Of a DNA stretch of 64,000 bases, positions 23,220 to 31,505 are shown piece after piece. Made by a program: the position numbers and the translations under genes. The stretch spans positions 1,458,501 through 1,522,500 of the forward strand of contig NZ_JACCFJ010000001.1 of the NCBI RefSeq assembly GCF_013410345.1, written 5' to 3'. Below the pieces are notes generated by a model. The model saw nothing but the letters and a program-made list of their open reading frames with translations, was not told the origin of the DNA and did not search any database. The first letter of the stretch is position 1. Every line of letters begins with the position of its first letter. Source of the stretch: Saccharopolyspora hordei (GTDB lineage: Bacteria; Actinomycetota; Actinomycetes; Mycobacteriales; Pseudonocardiaceae).

Positions 23220-24623
23220 GTGACCCGCATCGTGATCATGGGAGGCGGCCCGGCTGGCTACGAGGCAGCGCTGGTCGCCGCGTCGAACGGGGCGGACGTC
23301 ACGCTGGTCGAGCCGGAAGGCCTCGGTGGGGCTTGCGTGCTCTACGACTGCGTGCCGTCGAAGACCTTCATCGCTTCCGCGGGTGCGCGCTCGGCGTACC
23401 GCGACGCCCGTGAGCTCGGCATCCGCGTCAAGGCCGAGGACTCCGACGTCGACGTGGCGGTCGTGCACGGCCGGGTCAAGGGCCTGGCGCTGGCGCAGTC
23501 CGCCGACATCCGCTCCCGGGTCCGCCGCGAAGGCGTCAAGATCCTGCCCGGTCGCGCGCGCTTCACCAACCCCGCCAAGGGCATGGCGGTGCACCAGGTC
23601 GGCGTCGACCTCGCCGACGGCGGGTACGAGGAGCTGACCGCCGACGTCGTGCTCATCGCCACCGGCGCCACCCCGCGCGTCCTCAAGGGCGCCGAGCCGG
23701 ACGGCGAGCGCATCCTCAACTGGCGGCAGCTCTACGACCTGCCCGAGCTGCCCGAGCACCTCGCGGTGATCGGTTCCGGCGTCACCGGTGTGGAGTTCGC
23801 CTCCGCCTACACCGAGATGGGCGTCAAGGTCACCATGATCTCCAGCCGCGACCGCGTGCTGCCGCACGAGGACGCGGACGCGGCGGCCGTGCTGGAGGAG
23901 GTGTTCGCCGAGCGCGGCACCGAGGTCGTCAAGCACGCCCGCGCCGAGAAGGTGGAGCGCACCGACTCCGGCGTGCTGATCCACCTGGCCGACGGGCGGC
24001 AGGTGGAGGCCAGCCACGCGCTGATGACCGTGGGCTCGGTGCCCAACACCAGCGACATCGGGCTGGAGCGGATCGGCATCGAGACCGACCGGAACGGCTA
24101 CATCCCGGTCGACCGGGTGTCGCGGACCTCCGTGCCCGGCGTCTACGCGGCCGGTGACTGCACCGGTGTGCTGCTGCTGGCCTCGGTGGCGGGCATGCAG
24201 GGCCGGATCGCCATGTGGCACGCCCTCGGCGAGGGCGTCACCCCGATCAAGCTCAAGACGGTCGCCGCGAACGTCTTCACCCACCCGGAGATCGCCACCG
24301 TCGGCATCAGCCAGCAGGCCATCGACAGCGGTGAGGTGCCGGCGCGGACGGTGATGATGCCGCTGGCCACCAACCCGCGCGCCAAGATGGAGGGCCTGCG
24401 CCGCGGTTTCCTCAAGGTCTTCTGCCGGCCGCAGACCGGCGTGGTGGTGGGCGGCGTCGTGGTGGCGCCGAACGCCAGCGAGCTGATCCTGCCGATCGCG
24501 CTCGCGGTGCAGAACCAGGTGACCGTGGACAACCTGGCCAACACGTTCTCGGTGTACCCGTCGCTGTCGGGCTCGGTCACCGAGGCGGGCCGGCTGCTGA
24601 TGCGGCACGACGACCTGGACTGA
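23220..24623 (+). CDS. lpdA: NAD(P)H quinone/dihydrolipoamide dehydrogenase-like flavoprotein
   Basis: The 467-residue flavoprotein has the FAD loop IVIMGGGPAGYEAALVAA, an NAD(P) loop AVIGSGVTGVEFASAYTEMG and the C-terminal FAD segment PGVYAAGDCTG. Two cysteines with disulfide-reductase spacing occur in ACVLYDCVPSK. However the C-terminal catalytic H-x-x-x-x-E of true lipoamide dehydrogenases is absent; the tail reads VYPSLSGSVTEAGRLL. This matches the LpdA (Rv3303c)-like group that reduces quinones rather than lipoamide, although as I recall that group often keeps only one of the two cysteines. GGGAGGAACACGAA precedes the GTG at 23220. Probably a cytosolic antioxidant reductase. Confidence 0.87.
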   Translation: MTRIVIMGGGPAGYEAALVAASNGADVTLVEPEGLGGACVLYDCVPSKTFIASAGARSAYRDARELGIRVKAEDSDVDVAVVHGRVKGLALAQSADIRSRVRREGVKILPGRARFTNPAKGMAVHQVGVDLADGGYEELTADVVLIATGATPRVLKGAEPDGERILNWRQLYDLPELPEHLAVIGSGVTGVEFASAYTEMGVKVTMISSRDRVLPHEDADAAAVLEEVFAERGTEVVKHARAEKVERTDSGVLIHLADGRQVEASHALMTVGSVPNTSDIGLERIGIETDRNGYIPVDRVSRTSVPGVYAAGDCTGVLLLASVAGMQGRIAMWHALGEGVTPIKLKTVAANVFTHPEIATVGISQQAIDSGEVPARTVMMPLATNPRAKMEGLRRGFLKVFCRPQTGVVVGGVVVAPNASELILPIALAVQNQVTVDNLANTFSVYPSLSGSVTEAGRLLMRHDDLD

Positions 24624-24676
24624 CCGGCCGTCTTCCGGAGCCGGTCCGCGGGTACCCGGGTGGCAGGAGGGTGGCC

Positions 24677-25066
24677 ATGACCGAACTCCCCGTGCTGATC
24701 TACGACGGTGACTGCGGCTTCTGCACGCGCAGCGTGCGCTGGGCCGAGCGCTTGCCGGTGCGGATGCGCGTGCTGCCGTGGCAGGAGGCCGACCTCGCCG
24801 CCTACCGGACGACGCGGGACCGGGCGCAGCACGAGGTGCTGTGGGTGGCCCCGTCCGGGCGGGTCTTCGGCGGTGCCGCCGCGGTGGCCGAGCTGCTCAA
24901 GAGCTGCCGCGGGCCGTGGCCGGCGGCCGGTCTGCTGATGTCCGCGCCGGTGCTGCGGACGCTGGCCGACTGGGTCTACCGGGCCGTCGCCGCGAACCGC
25001 TCCCGGCTGCCCGGCGGGACCCCGGCGTGCCAGCTCCCGGAGCACGAACGCCCGGGCCGTTCCTGA
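24677..25066 (+). CDS. DCC-family (DUF393) thiol-disulfide oxidoreductase-like protein
   Basis: The 129-residue protein starts MTELPVLIYDGDCGFCTRSV, the D-G-x-C-x-F-C motif defining the DCC family, followed by VRMRVLPWQEADLAAY and the family phrase VLWVAPSGRVFGGAAAVAEL. The C-terminal part carries the expected LADWVYRAVAANRSRLPG segment. The two cysteines could act as a thioredoxin-like pair; no substrate is known. GGAGG at 24666-24670 with a 6-base spacer sets the ATG at 24677. It is 53 bases downstream of lpdA on the same strand, so a shared redox role is possible. Confidence 0.85.
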   Translation: MTELPVLIYDGDCGFCTRSVRWAERLPVRMRVLPWQEADLAAYRTTRDRAQHEVLWVAPSGRVFGGAAAVAELLKSCRGPWPAAGLLMSAPVLRTLADWVYRAVAANRSRLPGGTPACQLPEHERPGRS

Positions 25067-25327
25067 GCCGCACGATCTCGGCCGAAAGTACGAGACCGGC
25101 GGTGCCAGTCCCGGCCGATCGGTTGACTCCACCTGACACATCGGCTGATCCACGATCACTCGCCGCGCCATAACGTGGTTGTCGTCGGGGGTTGCAGCAG
25201 GCCGGTTCCCCCGTTCCAGGGGATCGACGGGGTGAACCGGCCCCTCAGCGATGACGGTGCGTCCAGGCGCAGAGCGAGCGTCCGGCGTGCTGTTGCCAAT
25301 GCGGGTGGAGACACGAAGGTGGCCGAG
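25067..25327 (+). other. Intergenic region with candidate promoter elements for the TPR gene
   Basis: No gene. TAACGT at 25171-25176 is a possible -10 box; TTGACT occurs at 25123-25128 but the spacing between them is too long for one promoter. The region includes in-frame GTG codons that could extend the downstream gene. Confidence 0.35.
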
Positions 25328-26356
25328 ATGTACGGCAAGGCGTTCGCGCCGGAGTTCCAGGGACGGCTCCGGAACCTGTCGGTGAACACCGAGTACGAGA
25401 CCGTGCTCGCCAAGGCGCAGGAGGAAGAGGCCCGCGCGGAGGCGGAGCAGGACGCTCTCGCGCTCGCCCAGGCCAGGCTGGTGGTGGCCGAGGCCTGCCG
25501 GCGGTTGGGCCGGATCGCCGAGGCTGACGCCGCGTGGCGCGCCAGCTACCGGGCGGCCCGGGAGGCGGAGGACCTGGGTGCGATGGCGTGGGCGTTGTGG
25601 AACGGGGGGACCCTGGCGCGGCAGCGCGGGCAGATGACCGCCGCGCTGCGCTGGCTCGGGCTCGCGAAGGACGTGGCGACCCAGGCCCGGGACGTGGTGG
25701 CGTTGGGGTACTCGGTCGCCGGCATCGCCGAGACGCTGCGGATCCGCGGCGACTACGCCGAAGCCCGCGACCTCCACGAGAAGCTGCTCGCCGAAGCGCG
25801 CCGGCGCGGGGAGACCCGGCACACGGTGTGGGCGCTCGAAGGCCTGGCCCAGCTCGACCGGAACGCCGGTGACCTGGACGCGGCGTGGGAGCGCTTCGCC
25901 GAGGCCGCCCAGATCGCCGAGAACGGGGGTGACGAGCGGGGTCTGGCGTGGGCGCTGCGCGGCTTGGCGGACGTGCTGTCGCTGCGCGGCGAGCACGACG
26001 AGGCGTTGCGCCTGTTGTCGCGGGGCGAGCAGATCTGCCGGCGGATGGACCTGTCCAGCGCACTGGCCTACAACCGGAAGATGCGCGGCAACGTGCTGTT
26101 CCGCGCCTGCTGGTACGGCGAGGCCGCTCGCACGTACCAGGAGGCGGTGACGATGTTCCGTGCCATGAACGAACCGCGCGGTGCGGCGCTGGCCGAACTG
26201 GGGTTGCTCAAGAGCCGCGACAAGCTCGGCCGTCCGCGACCAGCCACCGAGCGCGACCTGCGTGCTCTTCTGGACACGTTGGACGCCCGGGAGCACCGGC
26301 ACACCCGGAAGATGGTGCAGGACGCGCTCGACGAACTCATGGAACTGGCCGCGTGA
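25328..26356 (+). CDS. TPR-repeat protein
   Basis: The 342-residue soluble protein is built almost entirely of tetratricopeptide-like helical hairpins, about 40 residues apart, with recurrent A-x-x-L-x-x-R-G-x-x-x-x-A patterns (RLGRIAEADAAW, QRGQMTAALRWLG, IRGDYAEARDLHE, RNAGDLDAAWERF, LRGEHDEALRLLS, FRACWYGEAARTY). No enzymatic or DNA-binding domain is visible, so it is probably a scaffold or peptide-binding protein. The ATG at 25328 is preceded by GAAGGTGG; a GTG at 25319 is an alternative. It stands alone between intergenic regions, and its partners are unknown. Confidence 0.78.
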   Translation: MYGKAFAPEFQGRLRNLSVNTEYETVLAKAQEEEARAEAEQDALALAQARLVVAEACRRLGRIAEADAAWRASYRAAREAEDLGAMAWALWNGGTLARQRGQMTAALRWLGLAKDVATQARDVVALGYSVAGIAETLRIRGDYAEARDLHEKLLAEARRRGETRHTVWALEGLAQLDRNAGDLDAAWERFAEAAQIAENGGDERGLAWALRGLADVLSLRGEHDEALRLLSRGEQICRRMDLSSALAYNRKMRGNVLFRACWYGEAARTYQEAVTMFRAMNEPRGAALAELGLLKSRDKLGRPRPATERDLRALLDTLDAREHRHTRKMVQDALDELMELAA

Positions 26357-26678
26357 GGCGACGACCGCGCACCCGGTGACCACGGTGCCGCGGCGCGGGA
26401 GTCTCACCGATGCTCGGTCGGTGCCGGCGGGGTGTTCCAGCCTCTCCTCCGTGCGAGGGGCTCGGTGCGGCAGGTTCGGTTCGCCTTCCAGCACGCGCTG
26501 TCGGCTCCACAATGGACTGCGCTGGTCCGGGGGCGCTGGGTGGTGGATGGCGTGATCGGCCCGTGCAGCGGCGTCGTCCTCTCCGTCGTGGGAGAACGCG
26601 GCCTCCACGGTCGTGTCGTGGCCCGCTGAGGACCGAGGACTCCGCGGCTGAGCGCAGTCCGACGTAGGGTGGCCTCTC
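26357..26678. other. Intergenic region without supported genes
   Basis: About 320 bases. Frames on both strands are open but rich in Arg/Gly/Pro and lack recognisable domains or ribosome-binding sites. TAGGGT at 26665-26670 is a plausible -10 box for the RCC1-repeat gene. Confidence 0.45.
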
Positions 26679-26714
26679 ATGTCCGAGGGCACGTGCCGAG
26701 CTCGAGGAGGCGGG

Positions 26715-27593
26715 ATGGTCGTCGGCTCGGCGACCCTGGCGGCCGGGAGGCGGCATTCGGTAGCACTCCGCCGGGACGGGACCGTTGTCGCCGTGGGCGC
26801 CACCGCAGCCGGTGAGTGCCGTGTCGAGCAGTGGGACGACGTCGTCGCGGTGGCGGCCGGCAACGTCCACACCGCGCGGAACACGGGCAGGTCGCACACG
26901 GTGGGGCTCCGGTCGGACGGCACGGTGCTGGCAACGGGGTGGAACGGCGATGGACAGTGCGATGTGACCGGGTGGCGAGGCATCACAGCGGTGGCCGCGG
27001 GATGGCGCCGCACGCTCGGGCTGCTCGCCGACGGTCGGGTGCTCGCCGTGGGCCGGGGGGCCGAAGGGCAGTGCGACGTGCGGTCCTGGCGCGAGGTCGT
27101 CGGCCTCGCGTGCGGTGACTGGCACTCGGTCGGCCTCCGGGCCGACGGTTCCGCCCTGGCCGTGGGGAACGACCGACGAGGCCAGTGTGCCGTGGCAGGG
27201 TGGCGTGACCTGGTCGCCGTGGCGGCCGGGTACCTGCACACCGTCGGCCTCCGGGCCGACGGACGGGCGGTGGCGACGGGCGACCGGTCGACCGGGGCGT
27301 GCGAGGTCGGTGAGTGGCGCGACGTGGTGGCGATCAGTGCGGGCAGCTACCACACCGTCGGCGTCACGGTGTCCGGGCAGGTCCTCGCGGTGGGAGACAA
27401 CAGCTGCGGACAGTGCGAGGTCGCCGGGTGGCGCGACATCGTCGCCGTGGCGGCCGGTTCCACGCACACCCTCGGCCTGCGCTCCGACGGCACTGTCGTC
27501 GCCACCGGGAACGACGCCGACGGGCAGTGCGGAGTCGGTTCCTGGTCCGGAGTCCGGCTACCACGGCCCCCGGGCCGCACCGGTGCGGACTGA
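26715..27593 (+). CDS. RCC1-repeat beta-propeller protein
   Basis: Seven tandem repeats of about 38 residues run through the whole 292-residue protein, with consensus A-A-G-x-x-H-T-V-G-L-R-x-D-G-x-V-x-A-x-G-x-x-x-x-G-Q-C-x-V-x-x-W-x-D-V-V-A-V. That is the RCC1 motif, so a seven-bladed propeller is expected. A seven-to-nine residue insertion (ARNTGRSHT) interrupts the joint between blades 1 and 2. No signal peptide is visible, so it is probably cytosolic, binding a protein or nucleic acid partner. GAGGAGG upstream favours the ATG at 26715; an ATG at 26679, 8 bases after TAGGGT, could instead give a leaderless start with 12 more residues. Confidence 0.8.
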   Translation: MVVGSATLAAGRRHSVALRRDGTVVAVGATAAGECRVEQWDDVVAVAAGNVHTARNTGRSHTVGLRSDGTVLATGWNGDGQCDVTGWRGITAVAAGWRRTLGLLADGRVLAVGRGAEGQCDVRSWREVVGLACGDWHSVGLRADGSALAVGNDRRGQCAVAGWRDLVAVAAGYLHTVGLRADGRAVATGDRSTGACEVGEWRDVVAISAGSYHTVGVTVSGQVLAVGDNSCGQCEVAGWRDIVAVAAGSTHTLGLRSDGTVVATGNDADGQCGVGSWSGVRLPRPPGRTGAD

Positions 27594-27734
27594 ACCAGCC
27601 GTCGCGTGATCTCGTCCGGGTACCGGCCGCCGGACGGCCTCGCCGACCGGCACAGGCCGTTCCGCTGCCGGCCGCGGCGCCTCGCGAGACCGGGGAGCGG
27701 GCGTCACCGCTGCTCACGTCTCGGTGGGGCGCGG

Positions 27735-28421
27735 TCAGTCGGTGAGCGTCGCGGCTGCTGCGCGGAGTCCGGCACCGCCGTCGTGCGTGATCGGTTCGCC
27801 GTGACCGAAGCAGACGACGTCGGTGTCCAGTGCGGCCAGGCGGCGGAACGACTCGACCGTCCTCGCCCGGTCCCGGTTGAAGGTGCCCAGCACGACCTCG
27901 CCGACGTGGGCGATGGTGTCCCCGGCGAACAGGGTCCTGCTCCGTGACACGTGAACAGCGGTGCTCCCGTCGGTGTGGCCGGGGGTGGAGAGCACGCGGG
28001 CACCGCCGCCGAAGTCGAGCACGTCGCCCTCGGCGATCTCCTGGTCGACCGGGCACGGCGGGTGCGGCGGCACCTGCGGGACGACCCTGTCGAACAGCGG
28101 GCGTTCCCAGTCCTGCAGCACCGGTTCCGGGCGGGGCCGTTCACCCTGGATGACCGCCACGTCCCCGGCGTGCGCCAGCACCGGTGCGCCGGTGGCCGCG
28201 CGGAGCTCGGCGGCGGCTCCCACGTGGTCCTCGTGCCCGTGGGTGAGGACGATCCGCTCCAGCTCGGCGCCGAGCTCGACCAGCAGTGCGGTGATGGCAG
28301 GACCGGAGCCGGCGATGCCGGTGTCGACCAGGGTCGCGGAGCGCCCGTCCAACCACAGGCAGGCCTGGCCGAACTCGGGGCGCAGGAGGTACAGGCCCGG
28401 TACGACGAGGTCGACGTCCAC
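27735..28421 (-). CDS. Metallo-beta-lactamase-fold hydrolase (glyoxalase II-like)
   Basis: The 228-residue protein has the canonical dizinc site: H-x-H-x-D-H in VLTHGHEDHVGAAAELR, a later His in VLSTPGHTDGSTAVHV, the bridging Asp in LFAGDTIAHVGE and a terminal His in VVCFGHGEPITHDGG. The topology fits small MBL hydrolases acting on thioesters, lactones or similar cytosolic substrates; beta-lactam cleavage is not implied. TACCGT six bases upstream fixes the GTG at 28421 as a leaderless start. It is divergent from the glycosyltransferase leader region. Confidence 0.88.
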   Translation of the reverse strand: MDVDLVVPGLYLLRPEFGQACLWLDGRSATLVDTGIAGSGPAITALLVELGAELERIVLTHGHEDHVGAAAELRAATGAPVLAHAGDVAVIQGERPRPEPVLQDWERPLFDRVVPQVPPHPPCPVDQEIAEGDVLDFGGGARVLSTPGHTDGSTAVHVSRSRTLFAGDTIAHVGEVVLGTFNRDRARTVESFRRLAALDTDVVCFGHGEPITHDGGAGLRAAAATLTD

Positions 28422-28427
28422 ACCCGC

Positions 28428-28433
28428 ACGGTA
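28428..28433 (-). promoter_or_regulatory. TANNNT -10 box, leaderless start
   Basis: TACCGT on the minus strand, 6 bases before the GTG at 28421. Confidence 0.5.
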
Positions 28434-28527
28434 GGCGCGGACCGGCCCACGCGCTGCCGGATCCGCTGTGGGCAGAGCCGAGGCCGACCAGGCGGAAATG
28501 GGCGCGACGCGCCGTCGTCCGGTGCGT

Positions 28528-28533
28528 TAGCCT
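28528..28533 (+). promoter_or_regulatory. TANNNT -10 box for leader peptide and glycosyltransferase
   Basis: TAGCCT lies 6 bases before the GTG at 28540, predicting that transcription begins at the first codon of the 8-residue leader. The A-rich patch GGAAATG at about 28494-28500 lies further upstream, near where WhiB7-type promoters carry AT-rich DNA; this link is speculative. Confidence 0.5.
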
Positions 28534-28539
28534 GGCCGC

Positions 28540-28566
28540 GTGGTGCAGAAGCAGCTCTACCTCTGA
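28540..28566 (+). CDS. Putative 8-residue leader peptide (attenuator)
   Basis: GTG GTG CAG AAG CAG CTC TAC CTC TGA encodes VVQKQLYL. It follows a leaderless -10 box exactly and precedes a 251-base structured leader before the glycosyltransferase ATG. Short leader peptides that sense ribosome-targeting antibiotics commonly control macrolide-resistance genes, and the downstream enzyme is of macrolide-glycosylating type, so an attenuation role is plausible. The sequence does not contain the R/K-x-R/K macrolide arrest motif, so the sensed ligand, if any, is unknown. Confidence 0.5.
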   Translation: MVQKQLYL

Positions 28567-28817
28567 TCGCGCTCTCGTCCGCGGCCCTGCGGTGACGTCG
28601 TCCCGCCCCGGCCGCGTGGCGTGACGCGCCCGCACCGGTCCGGCGCGGTGGTGCACCGCACGCCGCGCACTGGTCCCGCATCCCCTCCGCACGCTGCGAG
28701 CTGGTCTCCTGCCGTCGTGCCCGGGGTTGGAGCGGACCCGGTCGCTCGGGCGAAGCCGACACCGTTGACCAGTTCCTCGCCGCGGCGAGGGCTTCGCTGA
28801 TCAGGAGCACAGAGCAC
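28567..28817 (+). promoter_or_regulatory. Structured 5-prime leader of the glycosyltransferase gene
   Basis: The 251-base region contains no gene but several inverted repeats: GCGGTG-GTG-CACCGC at 28645-28659 within a larger GC-rich fold, and the 16-base palindrome CCTCGCCGCGGCGAGG at 28775-28790 close to the ribosome-binding region. GGAG at 28803-28806 lies 11 bases before the ATG, and AGAG at 28810 is nearer. An RNA switching between terminator and antiterminator folds is possible but not demonstrated. Confidence 0.45.
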
Positions 28818-29999
28818 ATGACCAACGCTGCGCAGAACGCGCACCGCACCCGGCCCGCGCACATCGGCTTCTTCACCATCCCGGCGCACGGGCACGTCAA
28901 CCCGACCCTCGGCTTGATCACCGAGCTGGTGAGCCGGGGGCACCGCGTCAGCTACGCGGTCACCGACGCGCTCGTCGCCCCGGTGGTCGAGGCCGGGGCG
29001 ACCCCGGTCCGCTACACCTCGCTGCTGCCGGGGTCACCGACCGCGGCCCGGCAGGAGTGGCCGAACGACGAGGTCGAGGCGCGGTTGATGTTCCTCGAGG
29101 AGACCAAGTTCGTCGTGCCGCAGCTCGAGGCGGCGTTCGCGGCGGACCTGCCCGATCTCGTCATCTACGACCTCCCCGACTTCCTCGTCCTCGCCGAGAA
29201 GTGGGGAGTGCCGGCGCTGCAGCTGTGCCCGACCCACGTCTACACCGAGGACCTGGAATCCGTCCTGGACATGACGCCGACCCCGGAGAAGCGGGCGGTG
29301 GAGCGGGCCTACGACGAGTACTTCGCCGAGCAGGGCCTGGCCCTGACCCACGAGGTCCTCGTGCACCCGCGTCGCTGCATCGTGACCATCCCGCGGAGCT
29401 TCCAGTACTTCGGGGACACGGCCTCGGACGTCTACACGTTCGTCGGCCCGATGCTCACCGAGCGGGCGTCCCAAGGGGACTGGCAGGCGCCGGACGACCG
29501 ACCGGTGCTGGTGATCTCGTTGGGCTCGGCGTACAACGACCGCCTGGACTTCTTCCAGAGGTGCCTGCGGGCGTTCGCCGACCTCGACTGGCACGTGGTG
29601 ATGTCCGTCGGGCGGTCGGTCGACCCGGCCGAGCTGGGCGAGGTCCCGGCGAACTTCGAGGTGCACCAGTGGATCCCGCAGCTGCGGGTGCTGTCCCAGG
29701 CGAGCGCGTTCATCACGCACGCCGGCATGGGCGGCACGATGGAGGGCCTGCACCACGGCGTCCCGCTGATCGCGGTGCCGCAGGCCGCCGACCAGTTCAT
29801 GAACGCGGCCCGCATCGAGGAGCTCGGTCTGGGCGTGCGGCTGGACTCCCAGACCGCCACACCGGAGCAGCTGCGCGCCGCGCTGGAGGAGGTCTCCGCC
29901 GACGAGGAGATCCGGGCCCGGGTGGTGGACATGCAGCGGGAGATCCAGCAAGCCGGTGGCGTGCGCCGGGCGGTCGAGATCGTCGAAGCCATGCTGTAG
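28818..29999 (+). CDS. Macrolide-type UDP-glycosyltransferase (MGT/OleD-like, GT1)
   Basis: The 393-residue cytosolic enzyme is a GT-B fold family 1 glycosyltransferase. The catalytic histidine lies in FFTIPAHGHVNPTLGLITEL, a donor-binding region in VLVISLGSAYNDRLDFFQRC, and the PSPG-like nucleotide-sugar motif runs through VHQWIPQLRVLSQASAFITH, AGMGGTMEGLHHGVPLIAVP and QAADQFMNAARIEELGLGV. It resembles OleD/OleI/Mgt enzymes that glucosylate and inactivate macrolides; the acceptor here is not certain. It sits behind the putative attenuator at 28540-28817 and is followed by a 12-bp terminator hairpin, so it appears to be a single-gene inducible unit. Confidence 0.88.
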   Translation: MTNAAQNAHRTRPAHIGFFTIPAHGHVNPTLGLITELVSRGHRVSYAVTDALVAPVVEAGATPVRYTSLLPGSPTAARQEWPNDEVEARLMFLEETKFVVPQLEAAFAADLPDLVIYDLPDFLVLAEKWGVPALQLCPTHVYTEDLESVLDMTPTPEKRAVERAYDEYFAEQGLALTHEVLVHPRRCIVTIPRSFQYFGDTASDVYTFVGPMLTERASQGDWQAPDDRPVLVISLGSAYNDRLDFFQRCLRAFADLDWHVVMSVGRSVDPAELGEVPANFEVHQWIPQLRVLSQASAFITHAGMGGTMEGLHHGVPLIAVPQAADQFMNAARIEELGLGVRLDSQTATPEQLRAALEEVSADEEIRARVVDMQREIQQAGGVRRAVEIVEAML

Positions 30000-30010
30000 C
30001 AGGACCGGGC

Positions 30011-30040
30011 GCCACCCGCCGGTCCCGCCCGGCGGGTGGC
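30011..30040 (+). terminator. Terminator hairpin after the glycosyltransferase gene
   Basis: GCCACCCGCCGG (30011-30022) pairs perfectly with CCGGCGGGTGGC (30029-30040) around a 6-base loop, starting 11 bases after the stop codon. No T-run follows. Confidence 0.7.
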
Positions 30041-30527
30041 CCGGCGCGGCTTCGAGGTGGCGGTGCCGGGTGGCCTGACGAACGGCGAGGTCAGGGCGAC
30101 GTGGCACGTCGATCGACGTGCCGCGGCACCGGTGCGCCCATCACGGCCGACGCCCGCAGCGACGTCCTCGCCACCACCTGAGCCGACCGAGCTCGCTCCT
30201 GGTGCGCGGCGGCTGACCGTGGCCTCCCGCGCACCGGCCGTGATACCTGTGGAGCGGCGCGCGGAAGCGAGGTGGCGCGATGATTGCGCTGATCACCGGT
30301 CTGCGGACCGGCGGCGTCCGACTCCCCGCTCGGCGGGAGCAGGCGCACGCGGCGGGTCCGGCCGTGGCGTGGCGCGGAGACGGCCGCGCTGGTGGTGGTC
30401 CCGCGGCGGTGCGGGACACCGTGGGGCGCCGGGGAGCGCGGTGCGGTCACACCGCCGGTCCGGTGCGGACACCGGGGCTGCGGGCGGTCGCAGCCGGCCG
30501 CGCGATCGGTGTGCGGTGGGAGTCGGT
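30041..30527. other. Intergenic region with a perfect 20-bp palindrome
   Basis: No credible gene in 487 bases. GGCACGTCGA-TCGACGTGCC at 30103-30122 is a perfect 20-bp palindrome, a shape expected for a dimeric repressor site. It lies about 400 bases before the aldo/keto reductase start, so its target is unclear. Confidence 0.5.
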
Positions 30528-31505
30528 GTGAAGCTCGGTGGCTCGGACGTCGTGGTCTCCCCGCTCGGGTTCGGGGGTGCGGTGATCGGGAACCTCTACC
30601 GGGAGGTCGACGAGGAGACCGCGCTCGGCGCGGTGGACGCGGCATGGGACGCGGGGATCCGGTACTTCGACACCGCACCGCACTACGGGCTCGGACTGGC
30701 CGAGCGCCGCCTCGGCGCGGCCCTCGCCGGTCGGCCGCGGGACGAGTTCGTGGTCTCGACGAAGGTCGGCAGGCTGCTGGTGCCGAGCCCGGGAACCGCG
30801 GGCGCGCCTGACGCAGCGGGGTTCGCCGTGCCGGCGGACCACCAGCGGGTGTGGGACTTCAGCGCCGACGGGGTGCACCGGTCGCTGGAGGCGAGCCTGC
30901 GTCGGCTCGGCCTCGACCGCGTGGACCTGGTGTTGATCCACGACCCGGATGAGCACTGGTCGCAGGCGCTCGGCGAGGCGTACCCGGCCCTGCACGAGCT
31001 GCGCGCGCAAGGCGTGGTCGGCGCGATCGGTGTCGGCATGAACCAGTGGCAGGTGCTGGAGCGCTTCGCCGCCGAGACCGATGTGGACGCGGTGATGCTC
31101 GCCGGGCGCTACACGCTGCTCGACCAGTCCGCGGCGGCCACCATGCTGCCGACGTGCGTGCGCCGGACCGTGTCGGTGCTGGCCGCCGGGGTGTTCAACG
31201 GCGGTGTCCTAGCCACCGACGAGCTCGGCCCGGAGGCGATGTTCGACTACGCGCCCGCGGCGCCGGAGCTGCGGGCGCGGGTCGCCCGGATCGCCGAGGT
31301 GGTGCACCGGCACGGGGCGCGCGTGCCGCAGGTGGCGATGGCCTTCGCCGCGGCACACCCGGCCGTGGCCAGCGTCGTCGTGGGGGCCCGGTCCGCCGAG
31401 GAGGTCCGGCGCAACGCCGACCTCGTCGAGCGACCGGTGCCCGCGGCGGTCTGGGAAGAACTGGTCGCGACCGGTCTGCTCCCGTCCGACGTGCCACTCC
31501 CGTGA
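30528..31505 (+). CDS. Aldo/keto reductase (L-fucose/D-threo-aldose dehydrogenase-like)
   Basis: The 325-residue enzyme has the AKR (beta/alpha)8 markers: VSPLGFGGAVIGNLY, the catalytic Asp and Tyr in GIRYFDTAPHYGLGLAERRL, lysine in VVSTKVGRLLVPSPG, His in DLVLIHDPDEHW, and the NADP-binding C-terminus VASVVVGARSAEEVRRNADL. The FDTAPHYGLGLAE phrase and the long loop are typical of the fucose dehydrogenase subgroup. GGGAG with a 5-base spacer supports the GTG at 30528. The 3-prime end of the gene is echoed in degenerate duplications downstream (31628-31654 and 31832-31865). Confidence 0.87.
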   Translation: MKLGGSDVVVSPLGFGGAVIGNLYREVDEETALGAVDAAWDAGIRYFDTAPHYGLGLAERRLGAALAGRPRDEFVVSTKVGRLLVPSPGTAGAPDAAGFAVPADHQRVWDFSADGVHRSLEASLRRLGLDRVDLVLIHDPDEHWSQALGEAYPALHELRAQGVVGAIGVGMNQWQVLERFAAETDVDAVMLAGRYTLLDQSAAATMLPTCVRRTVSVLAAGVFNGGVLATDELGPEAMFDYAPAAPELRARVARIAEVVHRHGARVPQVAMAFAAAHPAVASVVVGARSAEEVRRNADLVERPVPAAVWEELVATGLLPSDVPLP

